Shown: positions 39,633-51,104, counted from the stretch's first letter. The stretch is 64,000 nucleotides of DNA from Styela clava (GCF_964204865.1 NC_135256.1:23650703-23714702), one strand, 5' to 3'. A program made the numbers and translations. Notes: generated by a model from the letters alone, not told the origin.

Positions 39633-40535
39633 GTTCTTGACATCAGCAAGAGGGGACGCGAGTCCAGTCCAAGTAATGGATGCTTTCCCGCGCATCGATT
39701 TCCTTGTTTATTTTCGTAACAATGACAAATCAGCAAAAGATGACGTAACAATTGCATATTTGCAGCCGCTCAGACATTTCGTTCGCTCAGACATTTATTC
39801 AAGCATGGTCGTAGGCATTGCATCGTTTCCGCAGTTTTCCGTGGCATTTGTCACTTCGTAAAATTGGTTGGGAATGCAGTAATTTAATTGTTATCATGTC
39901 TTCCGATGAGCTTTAGTTCTAAATTGGTCCCGGAAAAGCTGCGATAAACCAGGCTAAAATCAGCTATCTATAAGCGATACGTGGTTGTATATTTTAATAA
40001 AAAAGGTGGTTTTAAGCATGTAACTCAGTTTGTAACTGCTAATTCTCCAAAACATTCGCGAAATGAGCATCAAAAGTTTGGCAATAGTAAAAGTATAGGT
40101 GTGATGTCTTGGGTATTACCAAATCACCAGTAGACAGAAATATTACAATTTATTATACGGCAAAGTAAGACGTCAGTATAACACAGCTTAACGCTAGACA
40201 GTCCAAACACAAGAATGAATAACAAGCACGCAGCAGGGCTGCCACTTTTGCCTGACTAAAAACATCTAGATTGACCTCGAAAAACATCTAGATATGAAGT
40301 CATTGAATTTAATGAAAAGTAACCACAATACAGTAATATTAGATGTCGAAGAAGCTAACATCATCAACTAGAATTCAATTCCCACCTGCACAACTTACAA
40401 AAGACCTTGTTCTTATCTGAATGGGCAAACCATTCCTTAAGCCAATCTTTTCTAAATTTTTGCTGGTAGTGTATACACTTTGGCCTTTTGAAAAGTTGAT
40501 GTTTAAAGAGAGACACATTCAATAGCACATATAGC

Positions 40536-41327
40536 AGTGTTTCTCAACCTTTTTGTCTTTGCGGACCGTTTTGGTGCTCTCAAAGCGGTCGCGGACCCCT
40601 CAAAAGTTTTTTATTTGAAATTTAGTTTATAGTTTAAACAGCAACCTAATGTTCCATACAGATTTAACCAAGTCAAAAATAACACCAAACTAGTGGACAT
40701 ATCCATTTATTTTGTCAAATCGAATACACTCAATGGGATTTCTGCTGTTGCATATCAGAAGCAAGTCTTGAAATACGTGGTCGTGTTTTTGATAACGATA
40801 GACGCATATCGCCTTCGACGTTTAGTTGGTGACGAGCCTTGGATTTGATATGAACAAGAGCAGAAAATCCACTTTCACAAACGCAAGTGGAGGCGAGCAC
40901 GTAATCGTCTTCGACGTTTGGTTGGTGACGAGCCTTGAATTTGATATGAACGAGAGCAAAAAATCCAATTTCACAAAGGTAAGGGGAGGCGAATGGAACA
41001 ATAACACGTAATGCTTCCATCGATACTTATGGGTAGGACGGCAAAATGGCGCACCAAAACGGAGAAAGTGATCACTGTAGCTGTGTTCTCGTATTTATCA
41101 TTGTGCTGTCATAACTTGTATTTGTCACAATAGGTCTACGGGAGATAAATCAAAATAGTTTTTGTAGGCTATTGTCACATTGTCATAGGCAGCAAATGTT
41201 TGAGCGTATTACAAAAAAACGATATTAAACTGAAAATAATTCCCTAAAATCTTAATTTAATCGCGGACCCCCTGGAAATGCTTCGCGGACCACCGGGGGT
41301 CCGCGGACCCCCGGTTGAGAAACACTG
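40536..41327 (-). mobile_element. Nested hAT element with a transposase 3' remnant
   Basis: The ends are CAGTGTTTCTCAACC and GGTTGAGAAACACTG, with GCGGACCCC-type subterminal repeats at both sides. The flanks ACATATAG (40528-40535) and ACTTATAC (41328-41335) match at six of eight bases, consistent with a decayed target duplication. It lies wholly inside the element bounded by GCACGCAG, so it inserted later. Confidence 0.8.
40730..41020 (-). pseudogene. hAT transposase C-terminus with a duplicated block
   Basis: The 96-codon frame contains CESGFSALVHIKSKARHQLN followed by SLSKTRPRISRL, the end of ZBED5/SCAND3-like hAT transposases. The block before it repeats the same motif in diverged form (EIGFFALVHIKFKARHQPN), so about 90 bp have been tandemly duplicated. 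The catalytic core is absent. A frame on the opposite strand is its shadow. Confidence 0.75.
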
Positions 41328-41803
41328 ACTTATACAATATGAATGAGTTTTATCGTAAATACATACTGTTTTATCAATCTTACATCAATACTTCTAAATA
41401 ATGAAATAATATTCATTCACCTATTACAGTATTACACACATCTCTTTATTTATTTCCCACTGAATAATAATTAGAACCTTGAAAAAAAAAATATCTAGAT
41501 TTTATAGCTAACATCTAGGCTCCAAATTTTACATCTAGAGTGGCAGCTCTGGCACGCAGACAGGTAAAAGCAAGGAGCAATTACGAGAAAACAATTATGA
41601 CATCATAATCACAAATCCAGTCCGTGTTAAAAACAACAGACTATGACGTAAATACACAACACCCCTCTCCCCTTAGGAAGAAATGAACAAAGTCACTAAA
41701 TTAACAAATTTACAATGAACCCTCGATTCAATGTTCATTATCAATATCACTATAGATTTAATCTGTCAGGCGGTCTCCTGTTTCTGAGAGGATTGCGCTA
41801 GGG

Positions 41804-42786
41804 CAGGGATGGCGAACTACTGACTCGCGGGTCACAAAGTGACCCACCGCGTTTTATTCGTGACCCACCAAGACACGAATAAAATAAAAATACTAACATA
41901 TCTGCGATTATAATTGATAAAACCGGCCTTAAATTAATCTAACAATAAGTAAACTATTATAATGTACAGTAAGTTGGGCAGTCAGGGCTGCGATTGCTCA
42001 TATTTAAATTGTTAATTCCTGGCCGATATGGTAATTTTCAAAACCCCTAATCTTAGACGCATGTCTGCACCGCTGTGTACTTTTATTCGGCGCTCCGGGA
42101 GGATGTGTACCAAGATGACGCATAACCTGAAACCTAACCTGGTACACATACCATGTTCAGGTTGTGCGTCATCTTGGTACACATACTTTGGGAGTATCCT
42201 TTATTCAGCTATTGGCTCAGACATCGTTTATGACATAACAATGCAATTGATATTCATATCTCGCAACGTCTTGTCTCTTCAGGAAGTGCATTTGCAGACT
42301 GTTTTAGAGGGGTTATGCGAGAACAATGACGTTAAACAATGTCATTTGCGAGAACTAGAAGCTACTTGCATTTTATTAGTTCTCGCCTACAATGCCGTTT
42401 AGAAAACAAAATTTTTCAGACTTGAAATAAAAACCTAGAAATAACAATGGGGCAGTGTAAAAGTGCCGTAATGTGGTATAAAGCTGATCGAAAAGTATAA
42501 CACTATCAGAGTGGAATTCCCTCCAAACTCTTTGGAGGGAATTCACCGTAAATAATTTGCGCATCATCCTAAACGTATTTGGTAATTCATATGCGTGTTT
42601 TCGTACTCTAATTTCATAAAATCGAGTGCCATAAAAGTCCCTGATAGAAGACATGCTAATAAGATATGTTTCAGAAGTTTCTTATTGATACAAACATTGA
42701 TCAAATATCTGTGACCCACTATCTTCTGTTCCGCGATGAAAATATAATTTTTTGACCCATTCTCTGAAAAAGGTTCGCCATCTCTG
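41804..42786 (+). mobile_element. hAT element A, sister copy of the element at 59264
   Basis: The ends are CAGGGATGGCGAAC and GTTCGCCATCTCTG, flanked by the perfect 8-bp duplication CGCTAGGG (41796-41803 and 42787-42794). TGACCC-rich sequence lies inside both ends. It hosts a 111-bp foldback MITE (42089-42199). The copy at 59264-61042 is the same element in the opposite orientation. Frames at 42028 and 42376 fall inside it and show no transposase domain I recognise. Confidence 0.9.
42089..42199. mobile_element. Foldback MITE inserted in hAT element A
   Basis: This 111-bp element is mostly two inverted arms. The left arm contains GTGTACCAAGATGACGCATA and the right arm TGCGTCATCTTGGTACAC. The ends GGCGCTCCGGGAGG and GGGAGTATCC match the family at 51346 and 58570. 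It is flanked by TTTATTC (42082-42088 and 42200-42206). The sister copy of the host element lacks it at the corresponding site. Confidence 0.85.
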
Positions 42787-42941
42787 CGCTAGGGTATAGG
42801 ACAGGGGTCTCAAACTCAATTTACTTGAGGGCCGCCAAGACGGAGCCTTAGTGAGTCCGGGCCGCATCAGTTTTTTCACAATAAAAGCATTAAACTTAAA
42901 AAGTTAAATCTTTTCCTCTGTTTTTCTATACGCAAAACATG

Positions 42942-43193
42942 TCAAAAACATAATAGGCCGCGAGCCGAGGCCATGAAAAACGCATAGAAAGTGAGTTTCG
43001 TAGCGCACATCAGGTAACTACCTGAAAATGATTTTAAAATGTTCCTAAAAAATGTAATAACAAATATTGCCTTGTTCCCACTTCCAAAAGTTGCACGTTT
43101 TACGGAAAAGACGCTTTTACTACAAGAAATCTGTGCTACGATCTGTCCTATATTCTCTACATTTTCGGCAATGAATTCTGCATGACGTAACAA
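42942..43193 (-). pseudogene. Repeat-encoded fragment, minus arm
   Basis: The frame encodes SCSKSVFSVKRATF, GSGNKAIFV and SFSGSYLMCATK, which match the frame at 45637 on the plus strand. I do not recognise a named domain. Conservation of the amino-acid sequence in two separated inverted copies suggests it came from a mobile-element gene. Confidence 0.4.
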
Positions 43194-44309
43194 TTGAATC
43201 GAATCAGCTGTTAGCGAGCGGATGAATATTAGTTATTACTGCTCGACCTTGCGTTGAGTTGGGCAGCCTTTCCACAGCCCTGTTTAGTTATTATTAGTTA
43301 AGTTATGCTAAGACGTTGTTGAAAAATGTATAAGTAAGTTATTAAACACTTGTAGATCCTTACAACGGATATGGGCCGTGAGACGAAGCCTTGAAAACGC
43401 CCAGAAAATGAGTTTCGTAGCGCACATCTGGTAACTGAATAAATTCTTCAGTTTAGTGTGAAAATGAACATACTGAACGCATTACAGCTTGTTCCACAAT
43501 CCTGATGCGAAATTGAATATAAGAGGTTCCCGGAAATTCAATAACCATAAGTTCACAACACATACATAAGAACTATGCAATTCGAGAGCCCTACAGCACA
43601 CTAACACAAATGTATTCCTGTAATGTTTTGCCTGACCAAAATCGGACTTCCTCAGTCAATCATAATTTATTAGGTAGATTATGAAAAATATGGCATACGT
43701 GTAACCAACAACAAAAAATACTTTAATTGTGTGACAGGAGTGGCGAGTGACCTCGAAAGCAGCGACACCAACAACGCTGATTCACATTAGCGAATAAATT
43801 TTATGTAATAACCACAAGCAGTTTACAACAAGAAGAGCATAAAAAGCTACATCCATTTTATAGAAGCTATCAAACGGATTTATTTTTAAGCAATGAAGTC
43901 ACAAATAACATAGTGAGCACGAAAACACAAATAAATCAGTTATTTCTCACTTGGAAATTTACCAGAAAAGTCAAGAAAATTGTATAATATGTACATAACA
44001 TAGTGAACAGAAATATTACAAGTAGTCTTTTTTTAGTTTATGTGGGTATGTATTTGAACAAAGGCAATATTATTTCTAGGAACAGGACTACGACACTAAC
44101 AAATGTTTGAAAAAAAAACAAATAAATGATACTTATTAAAAATCAACTGCAATATCTAATTCACTTTCTTCTGAATTGTTTTCGAAATCCACTATCTTGA
44201 AAATCGACTTTTCCTCTATAAGTGTACTGTGATTTTTGCGGTCAATACAAAAATCTGTGCAATTTAAGTTGATTTTGGCACACTTGCATAAATTATTTTG
44301 ACTATTTTT

Positions 44310-44590
44310 TTTACACTTGCGTTTGCCAACTCAAGAACTGATTTGAGGGCCACATGCTTCTTCAGTGAATCATTGTTGGATATAATCCCTATGTTTGCCA
44401 GTGTTAAATAGACGTGCCTTGGTATCATTTACATTCTTCATATCCTCTTCATACAGTGAACAAACAAATTCCTCAGCTTTATTTATTAATGCCTCGTTAA
44501 CCTCAAAAGATCTTCATAGTTGAGAAAATATGAAATGAAAACCACAATGAAGTCTCCAACATGAGTTTGATGGGCAGTTCCAATTGCAGA
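44310..44590 (-). pseudogene. Frameshifted fragment of a repeat-type protein
   Basis: Three adjacent minus-strand blocks in different frames look coding. About 44502-44588 includes AIGTAHQTHVGDFIV, about 44373-44503 includes EEFVCSLYEEDMKNVNDTKA, and about 44310-44372 includes DSLKKHVALKSVLELANASV. The order and the pattern (CSLY, then VNDTKARLF, then DSLKKHV) resemble a multicopy protein I recall from invertebrate genomes. That is memory and not a search. Two frameshifts make it a relic. Confidence 0.35.
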
Positions 44591-45636
44591 AAAGTGCTAA
44601 AGTATTTCAATATGAATAGCCCATCTAAGCTGTTTGCAACTATTATGATTCTCATATACCTTTACGCTTCAAGACTTCTTGTTTAATTTATTCTATAGCA
44701 GCATGGATTAGAGCCGGCATTAGGTCGGATTGGTGGAACATTGCCGTCTTCTTTTGTAGTACAGTATCTAAAATGAGGAAGAAAATCATATTTGGAACAG
44801 CATGAGTGTAAAAATACCACTAAATACTAACTAATACCTTGAATACATAATGCATTTTATCTGATGTACTCAATGAGCGTATGTACTACAGTCCAGCAGT
44901 GTTTGCATACCATTACTAGACTATATCTACACTAAATTTTGATATATCACAGACTGAAATGCCCTATGACAGTATGAGTATGGACTATAGGCCTAGACTA
45001 TATTTTAAAACATCAACTGTCTGTCTACAACTCGATTTCTCACCTCTCAATCGTTTCCAATGCTACTTTCTTTCCACTCCGGCATAACTTACCGTATCAT
45101 TGCTTCCCTGGTTCTTGTCGACTCTATGAATTTAGATTTAGACCAACTGACATTAGTAAAATTGATTATTTTCTTCTCTTTCACACAACCGTGCATTACA
45201 GAAACAGCCATTAATTTCTATTTCCAAATATGCTGTGGCCTATATAGTAGTATAAGTCTGCTGAATAGTCAAGAAGAGTCATTAAATTAATCATAAACAT
45301 TTCATGCAAGCCAGAAAATATCGTTGTTTGTGACATATTATTCTAGGTCTAGCCTTCCTTGGAATTACCGCACCGTACCTATTCAACAACGTCTTATGAG
45401 CTAGTGCTCAACTAAAATTGCTATTAATGGTAAGAATATACAAGTGTTTAATATCTTACTTATACTTTTCAACACCTCCTTAGAATAACTGAACTAATAA
45501 TAACTGAAAAAAAAACTATGGAAAGGCTACAACGGAAAAGCAAGCAGTAGTAGTACATCTGATATTCATCCGACCACTGGGGATTCACCTACAGCTGACT
45601 AATTCGATTGTTACGTCATGCAGGTGTCTGCGTTCA

Positions 45637-45927
45637 TTGGCCCATGATACCGAAAAAGCAGAGAAAGTAGGACAGATGGTAACACATATTTATTGTAGTA
45701 AAAGTGTATTTTCTGTGAAACGTGCAACTTTTGCAAGTGGGAACAAGGCAATATTTGTTACTAAATTTCTAAGGAACATTTTAAAATCATTTTCTGGTAG
45801 TTACCTTATGTGCGCTACGAAACTGAAAGATAAATGGCCTAGGCTCGCGGCCTATATGTACGTGTCAAAAACTATCGGAAAATCTAGGTGGAAAGCTGGG
45901 AACAAAAGAGAGTTTTTTGATACGTAG
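45637..45927 (+). pseudogene. Repeat-encoded fragment, plus arm
   Basis: This is the partner of the minus-strand block at 42942. The shared stretch covers CSKSVFSVKRATF through SYLMCATK, after which this copy continues with KDKWPRLAAYMYVS. That extension resembles the GGCCGCGAG end of the other arm read as protein. No named domain is recognised. Confidence 0.4.
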
Positions 45928-45930
45928 TCA

Positions 45931-47496
45931 ATTCGACACGAGAAGAAATGAAATGTGTTGATTTTGCACCCGCTAGGTGGTGCTCAAGTGGTATTTTTAC
46001 TTACCCTCTTTGATTTTACTAAAAAAGTTTCTATGTAGGGCAGGCTATCAAATGTTCTTGGAATGGAAAATAAATCTATGTTGGGTAAATGGGCACAAAC
46101 GCTTGCAGCGTTCGCTATGGACCTTTCTCGAGGTTTTGATCATTTTCCCGATCTTTTCGTCGCCCTTGTCTGTGTTTTTATTTTGTGTTCCGTGTTGTCA
46201 AGTTGTAGACGAAAGATTAAAATAAAATTGTATTGTACCGGTATTACAGTATTATGGGATGCAATGCAATTTGAGAGCAGTTTTCAAATGTAAGGTATTG
46301 GGGTGCATGGGTTTGATGGACAGTGGATGCAGAAATGATATTATGCAAGATCAACACGTTGATGAGGTTTTAAATAAATCCATCATGCTATAATACCGGT
46401 ATCTGAATATCAACTTTCCAATACAGTCAATAAGATCGATACTCTGCAACCACTGGCAATCTCATGACATTATGTAACAGATTTCATTGTAACAGATTAC
46501 CGTATTTACTAATTTGTGTAAAATGTCTACTTTTTTCTAAGAAAATTACATAGCCTATCTAGATGGAAAATGTAGAAATCACCTAATTGCATGCTAGGTG
46601 TTTTTCTGATTATTTATCTGATTCTTCAAAAAATTTGTTTTTAAAAAAATGCTAATGATGGATAAATTGATTATTTATATTATATATTATAACTGATGAT
46701 AATGGGAAAATTACGGTATGTCTCAACTTCATTCACAAATGGACATACTTCTGTACTTCAGGGACATACTGCAGTACTGACATATGGTAGACTAAATGTA
46801 TCTGGTCTGAATTATTTAATATTTGTCTTATCTTTTCATTGTATACTTATTCATTGTATGAAATCACATAAATTACATTACAAAAATAAAATTTGGGCCT
46901 CATGCAATAATATTGAAATATATATTGGGTTAAACCAAAACTATCATTTTTATAAATCGGATTTTGGCAATGGATTTGACTTTGGCAAAAAAAAAAAGTT
47001 CTTGAGATAGTTTTAGGTCCGTTTTGATAGGTTTAGGTGGATATTGTACCCCATTACAATAATTTATGATCCGTGACGTTAAAAAAATACAAACAAACAG
47101 GCTTCCAGAACCACAGTACGGTAACATTGGTCAATGAAAACACCTCTCCCAGATATACTGACTGGTAAATCCGGGTCTAACGAAGTTAACGGCGTACATT
47201 CCATTCAGCTGACATTCCATCCAGACATTTGCCAGTTTGCTGATTCTGTGATTTGTCAAACAGACATTATTTTGACACCAAAATCTGAAAATTGACATCA
47301 CCACCATGTTTGGTGTTATTCAGTTATTTGAGCAGTTACAGAGCAGGTACCCGCACCGCATGCTGGTATGGCGTTCATTTCACATCACATTGGCATAAAC
47401 TTCGCTAGACCCAAAAATCCCACCAGATCCATGTAATGATAAAAACCAATACTTTATTTATTGCAGTAAATGGCCTCAGTTTATTCAAAATCTAGC
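45931..47496. other. Intergenic, nothing recognised
   Basis: This is AT-rich sequence with several short frames on both strands and no domain, repeat boundary or RNA gene that I can support. Confidence 0.4.
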
Positions 47497-48130
47497 TCGG
47501 CAGTGTGGCGTATCGTGCTAAACTGCTAAGCATTATAGCGTTAAGAATACGCTCGCTATGGCATCTCTGGTTACCCTGCCTGCGTGGGTTCGTAGGTTCT
47601 ACATGCATATCACTATTGCTCCTAACTTTCGTTCTGTTCTATAGTGTAATATATTTATAATATACTTTGCAAATGTCCCATGACTCAGTGACTATTGGTA
47701 TTTCTGTATTTATCTAGATACTGCAAATGGCAGAATGGTATTACTAGAAATTCTACTTGAATATTCTGATATTAAATGAAAACTCAACTATTCACACATA
47801 TAGACTACCGGTATATAGTTGTGTTTTCATCTAATATCAGAATACTCATAGGAGCAATAGTCTGATTCATGTAGGTTCGAATCCCATGCGGGGATAGTTA
47901 CGTGCGAGAGGATTGCTGGACTCCTTGCTGCCGTAGGGGGGTTCACGTAACCGTTGGTCGGTTACAGCTTCCTCCACCATCAAGTCCATGCTTCCTGAAA
48001 ACAAATAACTAACTTATCACATACCCGACATGGAATGGTAACCGGACGAGAGGCCGTGGTTCGCCATATGATTAAGTCGTCTTATCGGCTTTCCTCTCCC
48101 CTGGGATAAATATGTAAATTCTATCCTAGG
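47497..48130 (+). mobile_element. tRNA-derived SINE split by a foldback insertion
   Basis: The two SINE halves (about 47497-47599 and 47871-48130) match the intact SINE at 62726-63066 read on its minus strand. The head carries an A-box-like TGGCGTATCGTG and a B box GGTTCGAATCCC (47874-47885). The body includes GCGAGAGGATTGCTGGACTC and the tail ends GGGATAAATATGTAAATTC then TATCC. A 271-bp element (47600-47870) separates head from B box. The SINE ends about 165 bp before the TRAPPC4 start codon, inside its probable promoter. Confidence 0.85.
47600..47870. mobile_element. Foldback element inserted in the SINE B box
   Basis: The insert begins TACATGCATATCACTATTGC and ends with the approximate inverse (GCAATAGTCTGATTCAT). 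It is flanked by GTAGGTTC on both sides (47592-47599 and 47871-47878), a duplication of 5 to 8 bp depending on where the ends are drawn. Inside, 47762-47791 and 47815-47844 are 30-nt arms that pair at 28 positions around a 23-nt loop. Confidence 0.75.
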
Positions 48131-48293
48131 AATTAGAGAATTATACTTACCCTATCATTTGTTTTGTTGCGAAGAGCGGTGAAGTCTGACATGGATGGAT
48201 GCACTCTAGTTTGTTATTATATTACAGTAATATGCTAAATTTATTTATTTCTTTATTAGTACACTGCCTTGCCTGAATTCTGAAATTGCTGCA

Positions 48294-50757
48294 ATGACGA
48301 TATATAGTGTATTTGTTATTAATAAAGCAGGAGGACTAATATTCCAGTATGATCATCACAAGCCAGTCATCGAAATGGAAAAGACTTTTGGGTTTGTGAA
48401 ACATTATTATACAATTATACCTGTTCACCTCTTTAAGTAAATTACTATGTAATATAGGCTGTTTGGAAATGGCAAAACCAGCAACAGTTGGTGACCTGTC
48501 AAACTGTGGTTACTTTTATGGTTCTGCTGCATAAGCAATGCTTCATTAATTTGTACCGAATTCAGACAAACCGTTTCTAAACCAAAGTAGTTTCTTTCTT
48601 AAAAATGTTTTGTATGCATTCCTATGTCTCACCGACAAATGCTGCTTCTGAAATGTTAAACTATAGCTTCCAAGTTTTTGCAATAATCTATAACTCATGT
48701 CATTCAAATTGTTTAACTCCGCACCCAAGTATTCACACACCCGAATTATCTTTCATGTATTTTTATGAATTTACTTGAGTGTGTTGTTTGCTGTTTAGGG
48801 TGAGAGTGGTCACATGTATCAGCACGTCTTAGATCTTTTTAGAATATTTCAATTTTCCCAATGTTCCGTATGTTTATTTGATTTGCCCTGTATTGTTTCT
48901 TTGTTTTGTTGTAACAGAAAATCAAAATAAGCTTACATATTTACTTACTAGATTCCCGCTCGAGTTGAAGTTGGAAGAGCAATCTGAAGGAATCACTGTC
49001 ATATTTGGACAAAGAGATGGAATAAGAGTGGGTCACATCATATTATCAATCAATGGCAAACCTGTCCAAAGTGGGAAAGTAGATGGCATCCCCGTTATGG
49101 AGGTACAGTTCTATACTATTCCATATTTATGAGTCTTTTCTCATACTTTTCTCTCATTTTACGGTGCATGTTCACTAAACGCTGTAAGTTCTTCTATTTG
49201 GCGTGGCACAACCATTTTTGAGTATGTTATTCCTAACCCCCACAATGGCTCCGTCATCCAAAGATTACGTCACTACGACCTCACAGTCACGACAAAGAGC
49301 TTGCCAAAGTATAGCAACGATCGCCCAAAATGGCATCTTTGCCATCGATAACGAACTCACTTATGCCAGCAATCTCTCTCATATCGGGATCGTTGCGGCG
49401 AGAAAATGAGAGAAATAGCTTGCTCTATTTCGGGTGATCGTCTGTATGTGTTGGATGACAGTTAGTATAGTTTGGGGTCATTATTACATTACTGTGATGT
49501 TGTGGTGACATAATTTTGAAATGACGTGGCCAGGTCGTGGCTAGGAATAACATATGCAAAAACGGTCGTGCCACGCGCACGCCAGCTAGAAGTACTTACG
49601 TCGTGTTGTGAACACCTTATCATATGTACGGTAGTTATTTATACATCAATATCAGAGCAAAATTCACTGCTTCAACCAGTCTTCAACCTATCATAACTTC
49701 CTGTAATTTATATCAAGGTAACTCTCGAATCAAGATTTTTCTTGTTAAAATAATGTTTCTATAATTAATATTCAGACAATTAGTAAGAAAGAAAATTATC
49801 CGCTCAGCATCAAGTTTGGTAGACCAAAACTTTCTTCAAATCAGAAGATAATGCTAGCGAGCATGTTTCACTCATTATATGCCATCAGCGTTCAACTTTC
49901 TCCAAAGAGTGGAAGTTCGGGAATTGAAAAACTTGAAACTGATGTGTTTACATTGCACTGCAAACAAACACTCACAGGAGTAAAGTTTGTTGTCATTTCT
50001 GATAATAAGCAAGTAGGTACTTTAGTTCGTTTCTATACCATCCAACAACTTACTATACTACCAGAACCTTTATTTATCAGAGTAGAATTGGGGGAAAGTT
50101 ATGTATATATCTTGTCATGAATTCAATAACGTATTGTATATGTTTGCATGCTGGTTCAGACCAGGCTGATGCATATTTTCTATGTTGTACTTGAGGAAAA
50201 TACATTCAGCTCGGTTGTAGCTTTCCAAAGTTTGGACTTTGTATTAAATATATTCTCACTGTATTTGCCTAACACTGGTATCCTAGTAGATCATGCTCCT
50301 ACACGCTGTTTCTGTGATACAATTATGCTCGATGTTTGTTGCCAACTACGTAATTGGGAATCTATACCAGTTTGCCATGTAATACACTTTCCAATCGACC
50401 AGTATGTCCAACATCCCACTAACATACATCCACCAAACGACAAGTTATTTCTTTTGTATAAATGCCACATACTTACACAATCATTACCACAATCCAATCA
50501 TACCCACAAATAATCATTATAAAATGCAATCATCATTTATAATTTGTATCCTTATACTGTCACTGTATTAACATATATTCAATTTTGTATTTCAGGTTGG
50601 CGTGGATACGTTATTGAACAAGTTATATCATGTCTATTCAGACTATGCCTTGAAAAATCCGTTTTATTCATTAGAAATGCCGATAAGAGCAGAACAATTT
50701 GATAATCATGTTAAAGCAACTGTGGAAAAAACACAGAAAACTGGCTCTGCCTATTGA
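48294..50757 (+). CDS. TRAPPC4: TRAPPC4/synbindin, core subunit of the TRAPP tethering complexes (four exons)
   Basis: Exons 48294-48391, 48952-49102, 49776-50012 and 50596-50757 join in frame to 215 residues, against about 219 in human. TRAPPC4 belongs to the core shared by TRAPPII and TRAPPIII, which act as Rab exchange factors and vesicle tethers at the Golgi and in autophagy. The N-terminal longin strand reads [15 protein letters not shown]. The central part has [19 protein letters not shown]. The C-terminal longin part has [20 protein letters not shown], then [17 protein letters not shown], then [14 protein letters not shown], ending with [11 protein letters not shown]. These are the most conserved TRAPPC4 segments. 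The first intron falls inside the codon for G33 (GG then A), which restores KTFGFPLELKL. AATAAA at 51105-51110 fits a 3' UTR of about 350 bases. No missing domain is apparent. Confidence 0.95.
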
Positions 50758-51104
50758 TCATGTCAGAATATCACACCATTGATTCAAACCATAGATCCAA
50801 GATATCTGAGAAACAGCATGATGAAAGTTGGAATCAGAAGGACATGAACATTTCCAATCTTCCTAGAATTATTTAATCGCAGCCATAAATGATGTTATTT
50901 TCTCTGGAAAAGTTTGGTACTTGTATTGTTCAAATGTGGATACTATTATTCGGAATTGAGAGTATTAACTCTGTGCTCTTCTGGCATTTGACATTGGGAT
51001 CATATTCTCAACGACCTTGATGTCACAGTTCTATTCCCATTTTGACATTTTCTCCAACGAGAAGACAAGATGTTCATGAGAAACTCATGAAGAAGAATTA
51101 CATA

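Larger units (their letters stand above)
22515..40225. other. Gene-poor intergenic region, left part
   Basis: I find no host exon between the IRS 3' UTR and the hAT cluster at 40 kb. Open frames are short, overlap each other on both strands and lack recognisable domains. Identified contents are three copies of one MITE (22858, 34771, 39446), a 2.0 kb hAT-Tip100 relic (35686-37707), a frame broken only by TGA (26707-27093), and scattered TGACGTCA octamers. Noncoding RNA genes cannot be excluded by eye. Confidence 0.5.
40234..41551. mobile_element. Outer hAT element hosting a second hAT insertion
   Basis: The ends are CAGGGCTGCCACTTTTG and GAGTGGCAGCTCTG, with ACATCTAGA units repeated just inside each end. 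It is flanked by the perfect 8-bp duplication GCACGCAG (40226-40233 and 41552-41559). A second hAT element (40536-41327) occupies most of its length, leaving only about 525 bp of its own noncoding sequence. Confidence 0.85.
42802..45930. mobile_element. Degenerate repeat complex with an inverted pair of related coding blocks
   Basis: It begins CAGGGGTCTCAAACTC, a hAT-type terminus, followed by GAGGGCCGCCAAGACGG. It contains about 42942-43250 and, in the opposite orientation, about 45600-45870, which encode the same protein block. A third partial unit (about 43375-43440) repeats the GAGTTTCGTAGCGCACATC part. No matching right terminus or target duplication was found, so the outer limit is approximate. 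Confidence 0.45.

Noticed and set aside
39598..39861. 87-codon frame over the third MITE
   Set aside because: Its start lies inside the MITE and the rest shows no domain. The overlap with the repeat explains part of its length.
49203..49409. 68-codon frame between TRAPPC4 exons 2 and 3
   Set aside because: TRAPPC4 reads through from 49102 to 49776 without needing it, and it has no matching family segment.
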